Origin: Pontibacter amylolyticus
GTDB taxonomy: Bacteria; Bacteroidota; Bacteroidia; Cytophagales; Hymenobacteraceae
Length of the DNA stretch: 64,000 bases
Assembly: GCF_014638845.1 (NCBI RefSeq)
Contig: NZ_BMFP01000002.1
Location: 638,373-702,372 of the forward strand
Reading direction: 5' to 3'
Made by a program: the position numbers and the translations under genes. Positions 60,926 to 64,000 of the stretch are shown in pieces. Below the pieces are notes generated by a model. It was not told the DNA's origin. It did no database searches and saw only the letters and a list, made by a program, of their open reading frames with translations. Numbering within the stretch: the stretch's first letter is position 1; each line of letters begins with the position of its first letter.

Positions 60926-61002
60926 CTATGTTATTTGATCTCCGAGTTCTGAGTGGAGGGTAATATGAAAATCTAGATCTGTTTATATAGGATAAAGTTA
61001 AT

Positions 61003-61014
61003 GTATAATTATAC
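61003..61014. repeat. Palindrome GTATAATTATAC upstream of the SIR2-family gene
   Basis: A perfect 12-bp palindrome between the acylphosphatase stop and the SIR2 start, near a TAACTTTA (-7-like on the minus strand). It may be an operator or terminator part. Confidence 0.35.
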
Positions 61015-61027
61015 ACCATCCAATACC

Positions 61028-61315
61028 CTACCTCCTCTGCTCAAACCGATCAAACTCTTTCAGCCCTTCCTTCTCCTCTACTTCCACTTTCTCAACCTGC
61101 GCACGGTCGGGGCCTTTTTGCGCCCATTCTTCCAGTTGTTTCAGCGCTTCGGGTTTACCTTCGGCTTCCAGGTATACGGTGCCGTTGGGCTCGTTCTGCA
61201 CGAAACCGTACAGGCCTAGTTCCAATGCTTTGCCTTGGGTGCTAGCTCTGAAAAATACGCCTTGCACCCGGCCATGTATGCGCATGGCCACTCGTTTTTT
61301 GTCTTTGTTTTCCAT
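61028..61315 (-). CDS. acyP: Acylphosphatase
   Basis: A 95-residue enzyme that hydrolyses acyl phosphates. The motif GRVQGVFFRAST supplies Arg23 and VQNEPNG supplies Asn41, the two catalytic residues. The C-terminus is longer and more charged than usual (about 10 residues, EEKEGLKEFDRFEQRR). Two overlapping AGGTATA motifs precede its start. Confidence 0.9.
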   Translation of the reverse strand: MENKDKKRVAMRIHGRVQGVFFRASTQGKALELGLYGFVQNEPNGTVYLEAEGKPEALKQLEEWAQKGPDRAQVEKVEVEEKEGLKEFDRFEQRR

Positions 61316-61517
61316 CAGGTATAGGTATAGCTCGTCTACTCAAAAACGGACGCGGCAGGTATAAGTTAAGGTAAACAGAAGCGCCAGCCGAAACAGAACG
61401 TTTAACCCCGAAAGCCGTGTTATCAAATGGAGCGGGAGTTTAGCTGATTCCTGAAATTTAGATTAACTTTAACACGTCCCTGCGCCAAGGCTGCAGGGCA
61501 GGTATACCCCATACGAT

Positions 61518-62426
61518 ATGTCATTACTATTCAACGATTTTAAGAGCTGGGAAAAGCATTGCGCTGAAACCGGCGAACCACTATACCAGCCCGTGCTGGA
61601 GTACGAAATAGAGCAGAAGGGCCGCACCGAGGAGTTTATCTGGGAGAACATCGCCAAGGCCTACGAGGTGATGAAGGACGCCGTGCAGACGGGCCTCACC
61701 GAAGACATGACCTCCCGCTCCGGTATGGTGAACAACAGCGCCAAGAAAGTGGCCAACTCACCGGTAACGGTGCTGTCGCCGGAGTTTCAGATGCTGGTGT
61801 CGCGTGCGCTGGGTGCCAAGGAGGTGAACTCCTGCATGGGCCGCGTAGTGGCTGCTCCCACAGCCGGTGCTTCCGGTATACTGCCCGGCACGCTCACGAC
61901 GCTGCAGGAACTGCACGGACTCGATGACCGCAAGATTCACGAAGCGCTGTTGGTAGCGGCAGGTATAGCGCTCATCATTGAACAGAACGCCTCACTCGCT
62001 GGAGCCGTGGGCGGTTGCCAGGCCGAAACGGGCAGCGCAGCGGCTATGGCGGCTGGTGGCATCGTGTACTGCCTGGGCGGCAACGTGGACCAGGTGTTCA
62101 CGGCGGTGGCCATTACGATCCAGTGTATGCTCGGGCTGGTATGCGACCCGGTGGCGGGCTTGGTAGAAGTGCCTTGCATTGTGCGCAATGCCAGTGCGGC
62201 CGCTATCGCCTATTCTTCTTCGCAGCTGGCCATTGCCGGTGTCAACGCCGTTATCCCTGTCGACCAGTGTGTGGCGGCCCTCGGCGAAGTAGGCGAGAGC
62301 ATGGAGCGCAAGTACAAAGAAACAGCCCTCGGCGGACTGGCCAATACTCCAAGAGCTCGCGAAATAGAGAAATTCGTGCTGGTGCAGGACGTGGAGATCC
62401 TTCCGGATGAAGACGAGAACAGCTGA
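61518..62426 (+). CDS. sdaAA: L-serine ammonia-lyase, Fe-S type, alpha subunit
   Basis: A 302-residue enzyme that deaminates L-serine to pyruvate with a [4Fe-4S] cluster. The motifs TSRSGMVNNSAKKV, APTAGASGILPGTL, GGCQAETGSAAAMAAGG and GLVCDPVAGLVEVPCIVRN carry the cluster cysteines. The matching beta subunit is not adjacent. An N-terminal extension (about 1-45) resembles a linker. Divergent from acyP. Confidence 0.93.
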   Translation: MSLLFNDFKSWEKHCAETGEPLYQPVLEYEIEQKGRTEEFIWENIAKAYEVMKDAVQTGLTEDMTSRSGMVNNSAKKVANSPVTVLSPEFQMLVSRALGAKEVNSCMGRVVAAPTAGASGILPGTLTTLQELHGLDDRKIHEALLVAAGIALIIEQNASLAGAVGGCQAETGSAAAMAAGGIVYCLGGNVDQVFTAVAITIQCMLGLVCDPVAGLVEVPCIVRNASAAAIAYSSSQLAIAGVNAVIPVDQCVAALGEVGESMERKYKETALGGLANTPRAREIEKFVLVQDVEILPDEDENS

Positions 62427-62483
62427 TTTAAGTTAGAAAGGTAGAAAAGTATAATTTAGAAAGTTTTCTGGCTAATAGGTATG

Positions 62484-62522
62484 GAAAGGCCGTGACTGGA
62501 GAAGTCGCTGCCTTTCTTTTTC
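62484..62522 (+). terminator. Terminator after sdaAA
   Basis: GAAAGGC with GCCTTTC, inner pairing GTGACT/AGTCGC, then TTTTTC. Confidence 0.75.
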
Positions 62523-62526
62523 TACC

Positions 62527-62545
62527 TATACCTATACCTATACCT
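62527..62545. repeat. Tandem TATACC array (6-base period)
   Basis: TATACCT starts at 62527, 62533 and 62539, sharing terminal T bases. A further TATACCT lies at 62581. Confidence 0.9.
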
Positions 62546-62730
62546 AATGCCGCGTCTCCCTATATCCTGTCCACGATTCCTATACCTGTGAACTCTTTGA
62601 CCTGCGCTCTTATCGGATAATTATGTCGAAAGTCTCTGTGTCTATATTCTCCTCCTAAAATCGCGTAAGACAGTGCGTAAATCGGTTGAACTTAGACAGC
62701 TACAGTTGCTGTTGCCGATTGAGAGCCGGT

Positions 62731-62766
62731 GTTCGTCACATTTTAGGGGCGGTTCGTCACATTTTA
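62731..62766. repeat. 15-bp direct repeats 21 bases apart upstream of the DUF4407 gene
   Basis: GTTCGTCACATTTTA at 62731-62745 and 62752-62766, exact copies. They are 86 bases before the start of the next gene and two helical turns apart. Confidence 0.8.
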
Positions 62767-62852
62767 AAGGATAAAAGTATTAAAGCCAGTAAGTTAGGCG
62801 TTGTTATTGCATGCTGTCTTTGCATCAGTTTTAACCTGTACAGGGAATATAC

Positions 62853-64000
62853 ATGAAGAAATTTTTTTGGTGGTGCGCCGGTGCCGACGACACTATTCTT
62901 GAGAAATGCTCTAAGTCGGAGCATATAAAGTATGCCGGTGTCGGTGCGACCGTTCTGTTTACAGGCGTGCTGGCCAGCTTATCGGGCGGGTATGCCCTTT
63001 ACACGGTGTTCGATTCCGTACCGATGGCCGTGGGCTTTGGTTTGCTGTGGGGTGCTGTTATCTTCAACCTCGACCGCTTTATTGTATCCACCATTCGCAA
63101 AGAAGGCAGGTTCTGGAAAGAGCTGCTAATGGTAACGCCGCGTATCCTGCTGGCGCTGGTGCTGGCCGTGGTTATTTCCAAGCCGCTGGAGCTGAAGATA
63201 TTCGACAAAGAGATACAAGCCGTCCTGAAAGAAAAGCAGGCCGAGCTCGCCATTCAGCACAAAACATTGGTGAACAAGCAGTTTGCCGAGGTGGACTCTG
63301 TCAAGTCAGAGATTGCAGGTATACGGGCCGAAATAGAAGCCAAAACACAGGAGCGCAACAAGCTCTACGAACAGGTGGCAGCTGAAGCAGACGGAACAGG
63401 CGGTACCGGCAAAATAGGCCGAGGCCCCATCTACGAAGAGAAAAAGCGCCAGTACGACAAGGTAGACGAAGAACTCAAACTGCTGCAGGCGAGTGCCGCC
63501 GACCGGATTCTGGTAAAAGAGCAGCGCATCGCCGACCTGATGAAGCAGTACGACAGCACCGTGGCCGAAGGGCAGGAAAGTTTCTCGAACTACGACGGCC
63601 TGATGGCCCGGATCGATGCCCTGAACCAGTTGCCGTGGCTACCGGTGTTCTTTATTACGCTGCTGTTCATCTGTCTGGAAACAGCTCCGATCTTCACCAA
63701 ACTGATCACGAGCAAAGGTCCTTACGACGACATCCTGAAAGGACTGGAGCATGAGCGCACGACGCAGGAAATGCACCGGGTGCAGGAGCGCCAGAAACAG
63801 TACGATACCCGCCAGGCGGTAGCCGAAGCCAAATTTGCCGCCCGCCAGGAGTTCGAGATCGAAGCCAAGCGCGAAGAAGAGCGCCTGAAGTCAGATGCCC
63901 ACCTCGACGTAGTGCGTGAATCAGCAGCTGTGTGGCGCGAGCGCAAACTGGCTGACATCAGCCGCAGTCCCAATACCGCTGCCGATATTTTGAATGATGG
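62853..64000 (+). CDS. DUF4407 membrane protein (3' truncated)
   Basis: A large inner-membrane protein, 382 codons visible, open to the window end. Starts MKKFFWWCAGADDTILEKCSKSEHIKYAGVGA. Three N-terminal membrane segments are at about 30-48, 52-70 and 88-108. A charged coiled coil follows (about 110-250), with another membrane segment at LPWLPVFFITLLFICLETAP and a second coiled coil (HRVQERQKQYDTRQAVAEAKF). DUF4407 proteins are widespread in Bacteroidota; function is not known. Confidence 0.85.
   Translation, partial: MKKFFWWCAGADDTILEKCSKSEHIKYAGVGATVLFTGVLASLSGGYALYTVFDSVPMAVGFGLLWGAVIFNLDRFIVSTIRKEGRFWKELLMVTPRILLALVLAVVISKPLELKIFDKEIQAVLKEKQAELAIQHKTLVNKQFAEVDSVKSEIAGIRAEIEAKTQERNKLYEQVAAEADGTGGTGKIGRGPIYEEKKRQYDKVDEELKLLQASAADRILVKEQRIADLMKQYDSTVAEGQESFSNYDGLMARIDALNQLPWLPVFFITLLFICLETAPIFTKLITSKGPYDDILKGLEHERTTQEMHRVQERQKQYDTRQAVAEAKFAARQEFEIEAKREEERLKSDAHLDVVRESAAVWRERKLADISRSPNTAADILND

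Larger units (their letters stand above)
62427..62852. other. 426-base intergenic region with motif and direct repeats
   Basis: No gene is seen. It holds a low-complexity AGTTAGAAAGG tail, the sdaAA terminator, a tandem TATACCT array, and paired 15-bp direct repeats upstream of the DUF4407 gene. Confidence 0.7.

Overview
This window is chromosomal DNA from a member of the Bacteroidota, most likely a Cytophagales bacterium of the Pontibacter/Hymenobacter type. The evidence is a PorP/SprF gene followed by gldKLMN and a PorW/SprE lipoprotein (type IX secretion and gliding), Bacteroidota-restricted families (DUF4271, DUF4286, DUF5686, DUF4407, PafA phosphatase), a split F-type ATP synthase operon lacking atpD/atpC, and promoters of the TTTG-N19-TAnnTTTG type. 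The genus is inference. No rRNA, tRNA, CRISPR array, insertion sequence or prophage was seen.

Layout. 1-7.1 kb: end of a sugar nucleotidyltransferase, a 2OG-Fe(II) oxygenase, a secreted prolyl oligopeptidase, a membrane protein, an acyl-ACP thioesterase and small enzymes. 7.3-11.6 kb: a minus-strand locus of a His-rich exported protein, a TonB-dependent receptor and two tandemly duplicated lipoproteins, probably for metal (zinc) uptake. 11.9-18.6 kb: htpG, a YwqK/MORN-like lipoprotein, YraN, lipB, DUF4271, hemD. 18.7-24.4 kb: porP-like gene and gldKLMN, each block behind an identical perfect promoter. 24.6-31.7 kb: porW/sprE, a class A PBP and uvrC as a tight minus-strand operon. 32-37.8 kb: atpZ-(membrane protein)-atpB-E-F-H-A-G. 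37.9-46.4 kb: PafA-like phosphatase, pyrophosphatase, a UbiA-like membrane protein, Nnr, DUF5686 and PAP2. 46.5-54.8 kb: nuoABC and nuoD (complex I) separated by about 5 kb of opposite-strand accessory genes, including an Ada protein and an isocitrate-lyase/PEP-mutase-family gene with an in-frame stop. 55-64 kb: thioredoxin-NHL protein, a non-coding island of palindromes, YczE, DinB, a Crp-like regulator, an AT-rich SIR2-family gene, acylphosphatase, serine dehydratase and a partial DUF4407 gene.

The most unusual signals are not genes. First, the 7-mer AGGTATA (or its complement TATACCT) occurs about 130 times by my hand count, on both strands, in all reading frames and in intergenic tandem clusters; about 8 would be expected by chance. 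It is nearly absent from the ATP synthase operon, gldKLM and the SIR2 gene. Second, an island at 56.44-56.93 kb packs at least seven hairpins into under 500 bases, including an exactly inverted 24-bp palindrome pair and elements that recur 51 kb away. Third, intergenic repeats have been captured as C-terminal tails of at least three proteins. The AT-rich SIR2-family gene, six bases upstream of a Crp-like regulator, is the best candidate for an acquired defence gene.
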